DNA from: a bacterium
GTDB lineage: Bacteria > Krumholzibacteriota > Krumholzibacteriia > LZORAL124-64-63
NCBI GenBank assembly: GCA_016703265.1
Contig: JADJCK010000003.1
Location: 558,001-622,000 of the forward strand
DNA: 64,000 bases
Direction: 5' to 3'
Of this stretch, positions 16,175 through 26,201 are shown one piece after another. Position 1 is the stretch's first letter. Each line of letters begins with the position of its first letter. The translations under genes and the position numbers were made by a program. Below the pieces are notes generated by a model. It did not search any database and was not told the origin of the DNA. It saw only the letters and a list, made by a program, of their open reading frames with translations.

Positions 16175-18406
16175 CTACCTCGTCAGCACGACGCGCCCCG
16201 TCGCTTCCCCGCTGCCGGTGACGGCGCGCACGAAGTAGACGCCCGCCGGCAGCGCACGGCCGGACTGGTCGCAACCATCCCAGGCGAACTCGCGGATGCC
16301 GGCGGTTGCCGGACCGGCCGCCAGGCTGCGCACCCTGCGCCCGGCCATGTCGTACACATCCGCGCGAAGCAGTTCCGTTTCGCCGGCGACCAGGCGGATC
16401 GAGGTCCGGCCCGTCGCGGGGTTCGGGAAGGCCCACAGGCGCCGGTTCGAGGCCACCGTCACGCCGGGTTCCGGGGCGGCCGCCACACCGCACGGCATGG
16501 GCAGGATCCGCAGGCTCATCAGGTCGGCGAGACAGACGGCGCCGTTCACCAGGGTCACGTCCATCCCCGTGCCCGGGGTGTTGACGCCTCCGACGATGAC
16601 CGGATGCAACGGATCCGCGACATCGATCACCACCAGGCCGGTGATGCCGTCGGCGACAAAGGCGTACCCCGCCTCGACCACGACGTGCCGGGCGCCGCCC
16701 GGGGTGTCGATGACGGCCAGCAGTTGGGGCATGGCGGGGTTCGTGATATCGAAGACCCTGAAGCCCTCGCTGCCGTCCGCGAGATAAAGGACGTTGCCCG
16801 ACACGGTCACGCCCCAGGCGGTCCCCGGCGTGTCGACGCCGCCCACAATGGCGGGATGTTCAGGATCGCTGATATCGATCACGCTCAGGCCGGACATCCA
16901 GTCGGCGACGAAGGCATGGCCCTGCGCCACGACGACCGAACGGGCCGAACCCGGCGTGTCGGCCACACCTGCGATGGCGGGCGCATACGGATCGGAGACA
17001 TCCACGACCAGCATCCCTGATTCCCCATCCGTAACCAGCGCGTAGCTGCCGGTCATGGCAACACCCGTAGCCGACCAGGGCGTGTCGATCGTTCCCATGA
17101 GTGCAGGCGCCCCCGGATCGGTGAGGTCGACGACATGCAGGCCCGACATGCCGGCCGCCACGCAGGCGCGTGAACCGGCGACGGCCACGCCGACGGACTC
17201 GCCGGGCAGGTCGAGAGTGCCCACCAGGAAGGGCGCTGCGGGATGTGACACGTCGACGACACCCATTCCGGGGTATCGCGTAAAGCAGGCCAAATCACCC
17301 ATGGCGGCCACGGCGGTGACGTTGCTCGTGATCGCGACCGACCCGAAAGTCGGGGGGCTGTCGACGCTCGCGATGTCGACGACCTGCAGACCGGCTCCGC
17401 CGTTCGCGACCAGTGCGCGGTTTCCGCGGATGACGACGCTGTTGGCGCCCTGCGGCAACGCCAGGTCACCGCGCCGCACCATCTCCGAGGGGTCGGCGAC
17501 ATCGTAGGTCGACAGGCCGGAACTGAAGGTGGTGACGTACGCGAGACCGTCGACCACGGCGACGCCTTCGGCCGACACAGGCACCTGGTCCAGCAGTTGA
17601 GGCGCCGCCGGCACGCTGACGTCGATCGACAGGAGCCTGGAAGCGTTGTCGCCGACATAGAGGATGTCGCCCGCCACGGCGAGACTCGCTACGGACGAGG
17701 GTATCACCACGTGGCCGACAACCACCGGCGCCTGCGGGTCCGTGACATCGACGATCAGCGTACCGTTCGAATCGGTCCCGACGTACACCAGGTTGCCGGC
17801 AAGGGCAAGGCGAGCGGCAAAGCCCTCGATCGCGACCTGCCCCACAAGCGCGGGGTGCGCGGGATCGCCGAAGTCGATCACCATCAGCCCGACGTCGCTG
17901 TCGGTGATGTACGCCAGCGTGTCCTGCGCACAGACATCCCAGGAGTAGCCCGGTGTGTCGAAGCTGCCCACGAGCGTCGGGGCCGACGGGTCGGTGAAAT
18001 CGATCACCTGAAGTCCCGCACGATAGTCCGCGACGAGGGCGATGTGGCCGGAGACGGCGACGGCGTAGGCCATGTGGGGCGTGTCGACGACACCCAGGTG
18101 CTGCGGATTCTCCAGATCGGAAATGTCGACCAGTGCGAGGCCGGAGAAACCGCCGGAGATGCAGAGGACGTCGCCGGCAACGGCGAGATCGCCGGCCGAG
18201 ACCACGGTCGCGATTTCACCGATCCTGCGCATGAAGCTGCCGTAGTCGGCACAGTCGGCGGCCATAGCCGGCACGCTGTCGAGGGTTGCCGCCACGATGA
18301 CGGCGAGGAGCCAAGCCGTCCGTGCGGGGCGAGAACATCGCCTTGAAATGTGCGTACACCGCGCGGCATCCGGAGCCGACATTCCCGCATTCATTCGCTT
18401 CGACAT
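16175..18406 (-). CDS. Secreted LVIVD-repeat beta-propeller-type protein with FlgD-like C-terminus
   Basis: The 743-residue protein starts at ATG 18406 behind GGAGGCGG. It has a signal peptide ending near VPAMAAD. About 13 tandem repeats of roughly 42 residues follow, each with the pattern 'VAVSG..ALVAD...GLQVIDFTDP..P.LVG..DTPG', plus a degenerate fourteenth. This is the LVIVD repeat, expected to fold as beta-propeller blades. The C-terminus (about 660-743) is a FlgD-like Ig module: FPNPATGRTSIRL, VYDMAGRRVRSL, LPAGVYFVRAV. Modules of this kind end many secreted proteins in FCB-type bacteria and may serve surface sorting. No enzyme motif is present. It is probably a surface binding or scaffold protein. 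Confidence 0.88.
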   Translation of the reverse strand: MSKRMNAGMSAPDAARCTHISRRCSRPARTAWLLAVIVAATLDSVPAMAADCADYGSFMRRIGEIATVVSAGDLAVAGDVLCISGGFSGLALVDISDLENPQHLGVVDTPHMAYAVAVSGHIALVADYRAGLQVIDFTDPSAPTLVGSFDTPGYSWDVCAQDTLAYITDSDVGLMVIDFGDPAHPALVGQVAIEGFAARLALAGNLVYVGTDSNGTLIVDVTDPQAPVVVGHVVIPSSVASLAVAGDILYVGDNASRLLSIDVSVPAAPQLLDQVPVSAEGVAVVDGLAYVTTFSSGLSTYDVADPSEMVRRGDLALPQGANSVVIRGNRALVANGGAGLQVVDIASVDSPPTFGSVAITSNVTAVAAMGDLACFTRYPGMGVVDVSHPAAPFLVGTLDLPGESVGVAVAGSRACVAAGMSGLHVVDLTDPGAPALMGTIDTPWSATGVAMTGSYALVTDGESGMLVVDVSDPYAPAIAGVADTPGSARSVVVAQGHAFVADWMSGLSVIDISDPEHPAIVGGVDTPGTAWGVTVSGNVLYLADGSEGFRVFDITNPAMPQLLAVIDTPGGARHVVVEAGYAFVADGITGLVVIDVADPLHPVIVGGVNTPGTGMDVTLVNGAVCLADLMSLRILPMPCGVAAAPEPGVTVASNRRLWAFPNPATGRTSIRLVAGETELLRADVYDMAGRRVRSLAAGPATAGIREFAWDGCDQSGRALPAGVYFVRAVTGSGEATGRVVLTR

Positions 18407-19030
18407 GGTCCGCCTCCCCCATGGTCTTCCCGATCATCACCGCTTCATTGTCCCATACCGCGCGCCCGCCGGTCAATCGAGCGCCGTCGCCGGGCAACTG
18501 TGCTAAAGGTACGGAAACCGCCCGGTCGCGCAGGCACGGAAGCTCATCGCCACTGGGGCAACGTCGATATAGACACCAACGATGAGGAGTGATCCGGGGC
18601 TGTAGTCCCTGGATGCGGTTGCCGTCTGGGTGGCGGGACATTCTCCGCGGTGCAGACCCAGGTCCTGTTTCGCTTGTTGTCGTTCAGCCTGTTCGCGCTC
18701 CTGGTGCAGGTCCTCATCTGGCTGAGGATGGCTGCGCGTCGCCTGGAAACCGCAGCCCAAGGCCCGTCCGCAGGCTCCCCGGCAGGCCGGACCGACATCG
18801 GGATGGAGTCAATATCGTGCCCAACTAATTCAATACCAATCAGTTATGTCAATAGTGACCTTTCTGTAAAATAAACTGAGAATCGATCATGATTTCTGCG
18901 GGCCGCCAGTCTCTTAATCAAAGCACACTTGTGGGATTTCCGGGAGCCGCGATGCCACCGACCGCCACCGGGCGGCGGCTTCCGGGACCGCGGCGACCCC
19001 GCCACCGAACCCCTGACCGGAGGCTCCGCC
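18407..19030. other. Divergent intergenic region with AT-rich core
   Basis: About 620 bases separate the LVIVD gene (leftward) and the small secreted protein (rightward). The part from about 18805 to 18945 is clearly AT-richer than its surroundings, with stretches such as TGTAAAATAAACTGA, and is the likely promoter of the rightward genes. A GTG-started frame (18650-18874) would encode 74 residues with one hydrophobic segment (LLSFSLFALLVQVLIWL). It lacks a good ribosome site and its tail looks random, so I leave it as a weak possibility. Confidence 0.35.
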
Positions 19031-19645
19031 ATGTTTCTCGCTCGTCGTCTCGTTCCCGCCGTCCTGGTGCTCCTGGCCGCGGCACCTATTCAGGCCGCAG
19101 TCGAATCGTCAGGGCAGGAGCCGCAGCGGGAGGCCGTGAACGCCCCGGTTGCCGTGTCCGATCCGTCCGTCGTCACCGGACTGCCGGGCGTGCCGGGCGC
19201 TACCCCAATGGTCGCCGACCCTGCTGCGGGCATTCCCGACCTGCCGGCCAACCAGGCCGAGATCGAGGCCCTGCGCAGCGGCGCCATGACCCTCGAGCGG
19301 CCTGCGGGCACTGACGCCGCCGCGCCCGCCGATGCGGCCCGCACTGAGCGTCGCGCCGCCTTCGACGCCGTCATCGACGGGCAGCGTCAGAAGATCCAGG
19401 CCATGATCGACCGTCTCGAAGCGGGGTCGGGGAGCGCTGACGCCGCGGAGATCCAGAAAGAGATCGAACGCGAGAAGATGTCCACGCAGCGCCAGCTCCT
19501 GGAAGTGCAACTCGACTTCGCCACGCGCGACGGCGACCAGGCACGCATCGACCAACTGCAGGCGGCACTGGCGAACTGGGACGCGCCACGTCCCGTCGTG
19601 CAGTCGGTCGTCGATCGTCCCGTGCCCATCAACCCCGTCCGCTAG
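19031..19645 (+). CDS. Secreted alpha-helical protein of unknown function
   Basis: The ATG at 19031, behind CCGGAGG, gives 204 residues. The signal peptide ends at IQAAVES. After a Pro/Ala/Val-rich linker, the second half (about 95-185) is rich in Glu, Gln, Lys and Leu in helical or coiled-coil pattern (DGQRQKIQAMIDRLEAG, EIQKEIEREKMSTQRQLLE). No family is recognised. It lies 12 bases before the large metalloprotease gene and probably shares its transcript, so a chaperone, inhibitor or anchoring partner of the protease is possible; that is inference from position only. Confidence 0.7.
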   Translation: MFLARRLVPAVLVLLAAAPIQAAVESSGQEPQREAVNAPVAVSDPSVVTGLPGVPGATPMVADPAAGIPDLPANQAEIEALRSGAMTLERPAGTDAAAPADAARTERRAAFDAVIDGQRQKIQAMIDRLEAGSGSADAAEIQKEIEREKMSTQRQLLEVQLDFATRDGDQARIDQLQAALANWDAPRPVVQSVVDRPVPINPVR

Positions 19646-19657
19646 CCGTCAGGAGGC

Positions 19658-22600
19658 ATGATCATGCGTAAGCTGCTTTGCCTTCTGGCGTCGATCGTCG
19701 CCCTGCTGGGCACCGTCGGAGCCCGGGCCGATGTCGGTCCGCCGGTTCACATCAGGATCCTCGGCGAGCCGCGAGCGGCCGTACCGGGCGTGCCCTTCAC
19801 GGGCCAGTTGCAGATCACGGCCGGCACGCCCCTCGTGCTCGAGGACATGAGGTTCGGCGGTGCCAGCTGGGATCAGCTGTCGCTGGCCGTGTCCCCGCAG
19901 GTGAGCGTGGACAAGAGCCGGGCACTGGTCGTGGATTTCTCCGTGGTGACCGAAGACCCGGAGCAGTGGCTCGAGTTCAGCTTCGTGGTGGACGGCTATC
20001 CGGTCACCCGGCAGTTCAATCTCTCGCCGGCCGCCATCAACCGTCTGTTGAAGCCGGGTGCCATGGTTTCCGCGCAGCCGACAGGCAACGTGCCGCCGCT
20101 GACGGACGAGGCGAGGGCCATGCTCCCACCGATGGAGTTCACGCCGACGGAACGGACGGACAAGGCCGTGCCCGACAAATCGCGCAGTGTGCGCGTGCAT
20201 GGCCGGTTCGTCTACCAGCGAAGCGACGGTACGACCGTCGGAGCCGACGGGGTGTCGATATTCATCTATGACGACAACGACCCTTTCGACAGTGGGGCGC
20301 TGGCCAGTCTTCGCACCGACGCCCAGGGCTGGTACGACGCAACCGTCACCTGGGTGCCCGGCGTCTTTGACGCCGAGCCCGATCTGTACGTGACGGCCTC
20401 GACCGTCAGTTGGCAGTTCTCGGTGACGAATCCCGCCTGGGACCCGCTGCCGGAAGGTGGACGCTTCCCCTACAAATGGGTGTCGGCCACGAACTGGAAT
20501 TTTACGGGCAGCGACCTTGACCTCGGCTGGCTGCAGCCGGGCGACATCAACGATCATCCGGCGTTGCATCTGATGACCAACCTCACGCGGACCTGGCGCT
20601 GGTGGCAGGGCTACGGCTACGACGCGCCCTACATCCGCTGCAACTGGCCGAACGGGGAGGTCGGCGCCTTCTACAACGGCGAGATGTATGTCAGCACAGG
20701 CGAGCAGTGGAACGAGAACGTGATCAGCCACGAATACGGGCACCACTGGATGGAAACCTATGCGCTGAGTCCGGCGCCTTTCTATTGCAACGGCATCTGC
20801 GACAACGACGGCTGCGGGCACTGCCTGTGGTGCCCCGAGACGGACAACATCTCGTTCACTGAGGGCTTCCCCGACTGGATGGGGGACGTCATCCCGGGCA
20901 GCTACGCGGCCACCTACGGACTCGCGGCGCAATCGGTGTACGACATGGAGAGCCTCGGCACCTGTTTCTCCTCTTACGCCGATCCCCTGACCACCGAGGG
21001 ATTCCTGGCGGCAGTGGTGCGCGACATCGGCGATGCCACCAATGACGATCACGCGGCGTTCCCGGAGACCGATGAGCTGTCGCTCGGCTGGAGCCAGGTC
21101 ATCGCCACCGTCGATCTGGACCATCCGACCTCGGCCTGGTCATTCCTGGCCGCGTTCCGCAATCGTTACCCCGGGTACAGCGAAGCCCTCTGGGCGACGG
21201 CGAAGAACTGCGGCTACGAGTTGGACATGAGCCCCCCGCCGGCCGTCACCGGACTGTACTCGCCGAGCCACGCGGTCGGCGGGGACTCGGCGGACCCGAC
21301 GATCGACCTGGCCTGGACGCGGGCAGCCGACGACGTCTCCGGCGTCGAAGGCTACGGCATCACGATCGCCGGCGGCATCGGCCTGCCGACGGCCGTCATG
21401 GACCTCGGCGACGTGACCAGTTACACGACGCCGACACTGGCGCCGGGCACCTACTACTTCAGCATCCGGACCCTGGACCGCTCCGGGAAGTGGAGCGGTA
21501 CCTACGCATGGAGCGGGCCTTACACGGTACGCGCACCGTTGTCTGCCAACCTGGCGTTCTACCAGTTCCCCGGCTGGGACTTCCCCCTGGTGCCACGGTC
21601 GACGACCGACGCCAGCTTCGGCAGTGTGCCGGCCCCCGCCATGCTCACCGGCGAATCCGCGGCGACCTGGTGCAATGTCGGCTTGTGGAACAGCGGCGAA
21701 TCGTCTACGGCGTCGTACCACGAACTCAACATCTTTGTCGACGGCGCTCGGAACCTCTTCGGCTGGTTCCCGGAACTGGCGGCCTTCAACGGACAGTACA
21801 TTACGAACCTGTCGCCGCCGATCACCGTCCGCGGCGGCCGTCACACCTACGAGGCGCGCCTCGACGCCACGGATCTGGTGGCCGAGACCAACGAGACCGA
21901 CAATCGCTGGGCCCATCAGTGGATCTGGAACCCGGCGACGCTGACGCCGAACGTGCCGGTGGTGCGCGCGGCGCCGCCGCAGCCGACCGGGGGCTGGGAA
22001 GCCGTCACTGATGGCTCGCCGCTCTACGGCAACGTCGACGGCGTGCGCATGAGCGGCACCTCGTGGTGGGACGTGGCCGTCATGCGGCCGCTCAGCGCCG
22101 TCAATGATCGTGACGTGGAACTGTTCGCCGCCAGCGCAGGGGCCTCGACCGGCTTCGCGACGCCGCTGGCCGGCTCCTACATCGGCGGAGCCACGATCGA
22201 CGCGGTCATCGTCAACCACAACTGGACGGGTTGGGGTACCGCGTTCGACGTGGGTATCGTCAATCAGGACGGCCGCGCCGAAGACTACGAGATCACCCAT
22301 GTCACCAATGGCAACATCGCCTATGGCGACTCGGTGACCGTGGCCTTCGGCCAGGACCAGATGCTGCGGATCTGGGAGTTCTTCGTGTCGGCGGAACAGG
22401 TCGGCGCGGTGAGCATCACCGTCGACACCGACCCGGCGAACGGCCCGCTGCATGCGCATTGGCTGGACGCGAGTTTCGACGTCGGCGCCCTGCCCTACCC
22501 GACGGCCTGGGGGTATTCCGATGCGTCCGGCCGGGCCCGGATGGACCTGAACATCCCTTCGCAAGGTTACCACGCCCTGCTGGTCTACCGCGACGCGAAC

Positions 22601-24079
22601 TGGGATCAGGGCAACCTGCCGATCAACGTGACGATCGAGATCGACGCAACGCCGCCCGACTTCGTCCCCCTGTACGCGGCCGGCTGGTACGCGCCCATCG
22701 TGCCGCGCGCGGCGCACGACGGCACCAATGAGGCGGTGCCGGCGCCGCTGGTCCTCCCGGGCAATACGGCCTCGACCTTCCTGAACGTGGCGGTGCGCAA
22801 CGAAAGCCCGGGCATGTCCTTGGCAGGCCTGCCGGCCCAGGTCCACATCGACGGCGGCTTCTCGGCGTGGGTGAATTGGGGCTGGTTCCCGGGCTACGCC
22901 AACGGCATGCTCAACTGGGGCTACCCGTTCACCTTCTCCGGCGGCCGGCACACGCTGGCGTGGAAGCCGGACGCGGAGAACGCGATCGAGGAGATCCACG
23001 AAGGGAACAACGACTACACCGAGCAATGGGTGTGGTCGCCGCTGGCCCTGGTCAACAACACGCCGGTGGTCCGGGGAATGCCCGCCGATCCCTACGGCGG
23101 CTGGGCCGCGTTGAGCACTGGTGAGCCTTTCCATCCCAACTGCGACGGCTTGCGGACGCCCCCCTGGGGCGGCTACTGGCAGGCCATCGCGACCATGCCG
23201 ACGGGCGGCGGCAGCGACGTCGACCTGCGCCTGCATCACGCAAGCGCGGGCGCCAAGAGCGGGTTCGCCGACAACCTCACCGGCTCCTACTGGGGCGGGT
23301 CGTACTCGGACTACGTGCTGGTCAACTTCAACCTGGTCCCCGGCGGTTACCAGCCGTACGACGCGGGCGTGGTCCGGTACAACGGCAGCGACACCTATGC
23401 GACCGAAGCCACGGCGTCGGCGACATCGATCGCCTATCCGAACGATATCTACGGACCCTTCAGCCTGCCGGAAGGGCGCATCCTCAACCTGGTGGAGTTG
23501 TATCTCCCGGCCGGGGAACTGGGCATCCACCTGATGAACCTCTCCGGTTCGGTGGACTGGGGCGTGACGCTGCATCGCGCGGATCTCACCTACCTGGGCA
23601 AGTCCGACGCGCTGGGCACGTCGCACTCCGGTGGCGGCCCGGGCGGCAACGAACTCGTGGTCGTCAATGTGCCCGCCGAAGGGTACTACTGCCTGGCGGT
23701 CTGGAAGACGACGTCGAGTGAGCTGGCGAAGGCAGGCACGTACAATCTCGTGATCAAGCCGATGTGGGCAAGCGGCGTGGACGATCAGGTGCCGTCGCCG
23801 CAGTTGACCGGCCTGGTGGACATCACCCCCAACCCGTTCAACCCGCAGACGAAGATCACCTACGACCTGGCGCGCGCGAGCCAGGTGCGCCTGGAAGTCT
23901 ACGACGTCAAGGGCCACCTGGTCCGGACGCTGGTCAGCGGCGCGCGTGGCAGTGGTCGCCACATCGAGACATGGAACGGCATCGCCGACAACGGCGAGCG
24001 GGTGTCCAGCGGCGTCTACCTGGCGCGCCTGACCGCCGACGGGGTGACCGGCATGATGAAGATGATGTTGCTGAAATAG
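19658..24079 (+). CDS. Large secreted zinc metalloprotease with internal duplication and FlgD-like C-terminus
   Basis: The protein has 1473 residues and a signal peptide ending at GARADVG (a second ATG two codons on is an alternative start). The zinc site HEYGHH, in NVISHEYGHHWMETY, is near residue 358 and is the HExxH of gluzincin/metzincin-type peptidases. A Cys-rich loop (CNGICDNDGCGHCLWC) follows at once. Next comes a fibronectin-like domain (about 530-625), then two long related units starting near residues 633 and 1005. Each has a CARDB-like module (GGRHTYEARLDATDLVAETN; GGRHTLAWKPDAENAIEEIH) and a 'GGW...G.P....DG.R' block. The C-terminus has ITPNPFNPQTKITYDL and SSGVYLARL. It is probably a surface or extracellular protease. 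Confidence 0.87.
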   Translation: MIMRKLLCLLASIVALLGTVGARADVGPPVHIRILGEPRAAVPGVPFTGQLQITAGTPLVLEDMRFGGASWDQLSLAVSPQVSVDKSRALVVDFSVVTEDPEQWLEFSFVVDGYPVTRQFNLSPAAINRLLKPGAMVSAQPTGNVPPLTDEARAMLPPMEFTPTERTDKAVPDKSRSVRVHGRFVYQRSDGTTVGADGVSIFIYDDNDPFDSGALASLRTDAQGWYDATVTWVPGVFDAEPDLYVTASTVSWQFSVTNPAWDPLPEGGRFPYKWVSATNWNFTGSDLDLGWLQPGDINDHPALHLMTNLTRTWRWWQGYGYDAPYIRCNWPNGEVGAFYNGEMYVSTGEQWNENVISHEYGHHWMETYALSPAPFYCNGICDNDGCGHCLWCPETDNISFTEGFPDWMGDVIPGSYAATYGLAAQSVYDMESLGTCFSSYADPLTTEGFLAAVVRDIGDATNDDHAAFPETDELSLGWSQVIATVDLDHPTSAWSFLAAFRNRYPGYSEALWATAKNCGYELDMSPPPAVTGLYSPSHAVGGDSADPTIDLAWTRAADDVSGVEGYGITIAGGIGLPTAVMDLGDVTSYTTPTLAPGTYYFSIRTLDRSGKWSGTYAWSGPYTVRAPLSANLAFYQFPGWDFPLVPRSTTDASFGSVPAPAMLTGESAATWCNVGLWNSGESSTASYHELNIFVDGARNLFGWFPELAAFNGQYITNLSPPITVRGGRHTYEARLDATDLVAETNETDNRWAHQWIWNPATLTPNVPVVRAAPPQPTGGWEAVTDGSPLYGNVDGVRMSGTSWWDVAVMRPLSAVNDRDVELFAASAGASTGFATPLAGSYIGGATIDAVIVNHNWTGWGTAFDVGIVNQDGRAEDYEITHVTNGNIAYGDSVTVAFGQDQMLRIWEFFVSAEQVGAVSITVDTDPANGPLHAHWLDASFDVGALPYPTAWGYSDASGRARMDLNIPSQGYHALLVYRDANWDQGNLPINVTIEIDATPPDFVPLYAAGWYAPIVPRAAHDGTNEAVPAPLVLPGNTASTFLNVAVRNESPGMSLAGLPAQVHIDGGFSAWVNWGWFPGYANGMLNWGYPFTFSGGRHTLAWKPDAENAIEEIHEGNNDYTEQWVWSPLALVNNTPVVRGMPADPYGGWAALSTGEPFHPNCDGLRTPPWGGYWQAIATMPTGGGSDVDLRLHHASAGAKSGFADNLTGSYWGGSYSDYVLVNFNLVPGGYQPYDAGVVRYNGSDTYATEATASATSIAYPNDIYGPFSLPEGRILNLVELYLPAGELGIHLMNLSGSVDWGVTLHRADLTYLGKSDALGTSHSGGGPGGNELVVVNVPAEGYYCLAVWKTTSSELAKAGTYNLVIKPMWASGVDDQVPSPQLTGLVDITPNPFNPQTKITYDLARASQVRLEVYDVKGHLVRTLVSGARGSGRHIETWNGIADNGERVSSGVYLARLTADGVTGMMKMMLLK

Positions 24080-24106
24080 AAGCGAAGCCGTTCAGATGGT
24101 TCAGAC

Positions 24107-24146
24107 GATTCGGCCGCCAGGCTCGGGGAGCATTGGCGGCCGAATC
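24107..24146. terminator. Bidirectional terminator-like stem-loop
   Basis: The arms GATTCGGCCGCCA (24107-24119) and TGGCGGCCGAATC (24134-24146) pair perfectly over 13 bases around a 14-base loop. The stem lies between the convergent metalloprotease and PepSY-like genes and could end transcripts from both sides. No long U tract follows. Confidence 0.65.
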
Positions 24147-24192
24147 ATTTCCGGGACACGGCGAGGCAAAGGGGTCGCCGGCGATGGCTATC

Positions 24193-24696
24193 CTACCGCC
24201 GCTTCCCGCCCGTATCCCGGGCGCGAAGTACGGCACCATCCTGGTCGAGCACCATCGTGAGCCGGCGGCCACCGGCGACAACCTTCAGCATGTACGTCGT
24301 GACGTCATCGCGTGTGTTGCGCACAGCCTTGACGATCTTCGACCCCGGATGCCTTTCCTCGATGGCCTTGGTCACGGATTCCGGCAGGAGTTCCGGGATC
24401 ATGTCCTCCTCGACCGCGACAAGCGTGCCGTCGGCGAGGTAGACCGCTTTGACCGCCATGCCCCCGTCGACACCCGCGATCTCGTAGTGGGGCCGCCCGC
24501 CCTCGCTCAGGCTGGCCATCTCCTCGATTTCCGCATCCGGGTAGGCATCGTTGAAGGCGCCGAGGACCGCCGCGGGGACGGAACCGGTGACTGTCCGCAC
24601 CTGCCTGTCCTGCGCCAGGGAAGCGGGAGCCATGATGCACACGCAGGCCATGGCCAATAAGGCGGTGGCCGCAAAGGCTCGGGTAGATCGGATCAT
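24193..24696 (-). CDS. Secreted PepSY-like protein
   Basis: The ATG at 24696 behind GGGAGG gives 167 residues with a signal peptide ending at PASLAQDR. Two PepSY-like units follow: VLGAFNDAYPDAEIEEMASL and AIEERHPGSKIVKAVRNTRD, each with the 'F..AYP.A' or 'I...HPGS' pattern and following beta-strands. Domains of this class bind or inhibit proteases and other enzymes, but the specific role here is unknown. It is separated by 212 bases from the S41 protease upstream on the same strand and is convergent with the large metalloprotease. A regulatory relation to those proteases is speculative. Confidence 0.68.
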   Translation of the reverse strand: MIRSTRAFAATALLAMACVCIMAPASLAQDRQVRTVTGSVPAAVLGAFNDAYPDAEIEEMASLSEGGRPHYEIAGVDGGMAVKAVYLADGTLVAVEEDMIPELLPESVTKAIEERHPGSKIVKAVRNTRDDVTTYMLKVVAGGRRLTMVLDQDGAVLRARDTGGKRR

Positions 24697-24908
24697 GGGA
24701 GGCCTCCCTCGAGTGCATGACGGACGCGGCGGCCGCTGTCCAGACAGAATAAGCACGGCGCAGCGGGCACGCCGTCGCATTGCGCACGCCACGGGGCACC
24801 GGGCGCGATCCGCAAGTATCCGGTTGTGCCCTGTTGCGGTCGGGTGCCGGGCGCAGGGTGGGAAGAGCAGGCGGCATGCCACCGCCGCCGGACGGCGCGC
24901 GCCGGGAT

Positions 24909-25940
24909 CTAGGGCGTCTCGAGCAGCCAGGCCCTCGCCGCCAGGGCGGCGCCGTCGGCGGGCTCCGGCCAGTCGCCGAAAGGTGCCGCCTGCATGGGCG
25001 TGAGCGATCCCGTCTCCGGGTGGCCATCCCGATCGCCCATGCGCGCCACCGGCAGCGTGAGCATGGAGCCATCGGAAAGCCGGTATTGGTTCGTCACCGT
25101 GGTAAGGCCGGCCGTCGGTTCACCGAAGCTGCGCGACGGGGTGCCGTTCAGCAGGCAGATCGCGAGGGCTTCGCCGCTGCTCATGGTCCACGGGCCGGTC
25201 AGCAGCGCGATGCGTCCCGTGTGCGGCGCCATCGTCGGGGGCGCACCGTCCACGCCCCAATCGAGCTGCACCTCGGCGCCGCTGCCCCAGTCGATCCAGG
25301 CGCTCGCCTCGCCCACACCGAACCGGCTTTGCACCTGCCCGTCCTTCACCATGGTCATGAGCGGACCTTCGGGCAGCAGCGGGCGCAACCCAAGCAACAT
25401 GGGCCAGAGATTGCCGCCGCCATTGAGGCGAAGGTCGATGAGCCAGCCCCTGGGCTCCTGTTGCCCAAGGCGCGCCAGCTCCAGCGCCGCCGCTTTCGCG
25501 TACGCGCGAAGGCCGTCGACGTCCGGCGCCAGGCAACCGGGCACCACCAGGTATGCCACGCCGTCGTCGAGCAGGCGCCCCTCGGGCACCGTGGGAATCG
25601 AATGCACCGGGGCGTCTGCGGCGGCCGACGCCTGTGACGACCCGTCGTTGTCCGCCGGCGCGGCTTCCGTCACGGGGACTGCCGCCGGTGGAGAGAAGCT
25701 GGCGTGCGGATCGTTCAGCATCGCCACGGCTGCGGCGAGCGCCGCGTGCGATTCACCGGGCCCGAACTTCGCCGCCAGTTCGCGTTCGATCCGTCCCCAG
25801 TCGATGGCGTCGGCCCCCATCGCCTGCGCCGCGATCGCCGCGAGCCCCTCGTGGACAAGCGTGTCGCCGACGGTGGCACTCCGGCCGGCCGTTGCGACCA
25901 GCGCCACCGCACATCCCAGGACGAGCACACGTCGCATCAT
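24909..25940 (-). CDS. S41-family (tail-specific protease-like) peptidase
   Basis: The ATG at 25940 follows GGAAGGAA, giving 343 residues with a signal peptide (VLVLGCAVALVATAGRSA). The C-terminal half matches the S41 peptidase core: GWLIDLRLNGGGNLWPML, ALLTGPWTMSSGEALAI with the probable catalytic Ser, and GEPTAGLTTVTNQYRLSDG. No PDZ domain is apparent; an Ala/Pro/Ser-rich linker (about 95-125) separates a short helical N-terminal domain from the catalytic one. Members cleave non-polar C-termini of exported proteins. The Lys of the usual Ser-Lys dyad is not obvious, so an activity check is warranted. Confidence 0.8.
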   Translation of the reverse strand: MMRRVLVLGCAVALVATAGRSATVGDTLVHEGLAAIAAQAMGADAIDWGRIERELAAKFGPGESHAALAAAVAMLNDPHASFSPPAAVPVTEAAPADNDGSSQASAAADAPVHSIPTVPEGRLLDDGVAYLVVPGCLAPDVDGLRAYAKAAALELARLGQQEPRGWLIDLRLNGGGNLWPMLLGLRPLLPEGPLMTMVKDGQVQSRFGVGEASAWIDWGSGAEVQLDWGVDGAPPTMAPHTGRIALLTGPWTMSSGEALAICLLNGTPSRSFGEPTAGLTTVTNQYRLSDGSMLTLPVARMGDRDGHPETGSLTPMQAAPFGDWPEPADGAALAARAWLLETP

Positions 25941-26201
25941 GTTCGGGTTCCTTCCGCCGGCCACCAGGCCGAATTGCCGGAAACAAGGGCCGATCCTACC
26001 GGATATCACACTTGTTCACAAGGCTATACGCGTCCTGCCACCCGGGGGCTGCGGCCCCGAATATCCGCACTTCGGCCCGGATTCCCGCCGACAGGCACGC
26101 GCCTTGCCACACCCCTGCGTCCGGGGAACGGTGCGCCGGCAATCGCCCATGCCGCAGCCCCGGGGCGATTGGTGTCGGCGGTGCGGGGGGAAAAAAGTTC
26201 C

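Noticed and set aside
18650..18874. 74-codon small membrane protein
   Set aside because: One hydrophobic stretch but no ribosome site, a GTG start and a random-looking tail in a promoter region.
21140..23962. A leftward open frame of 940 codons antisense to the metalloprotease
   Set aside because: Composition is that of an antisense shadow and no ribosome site or domain is seen.
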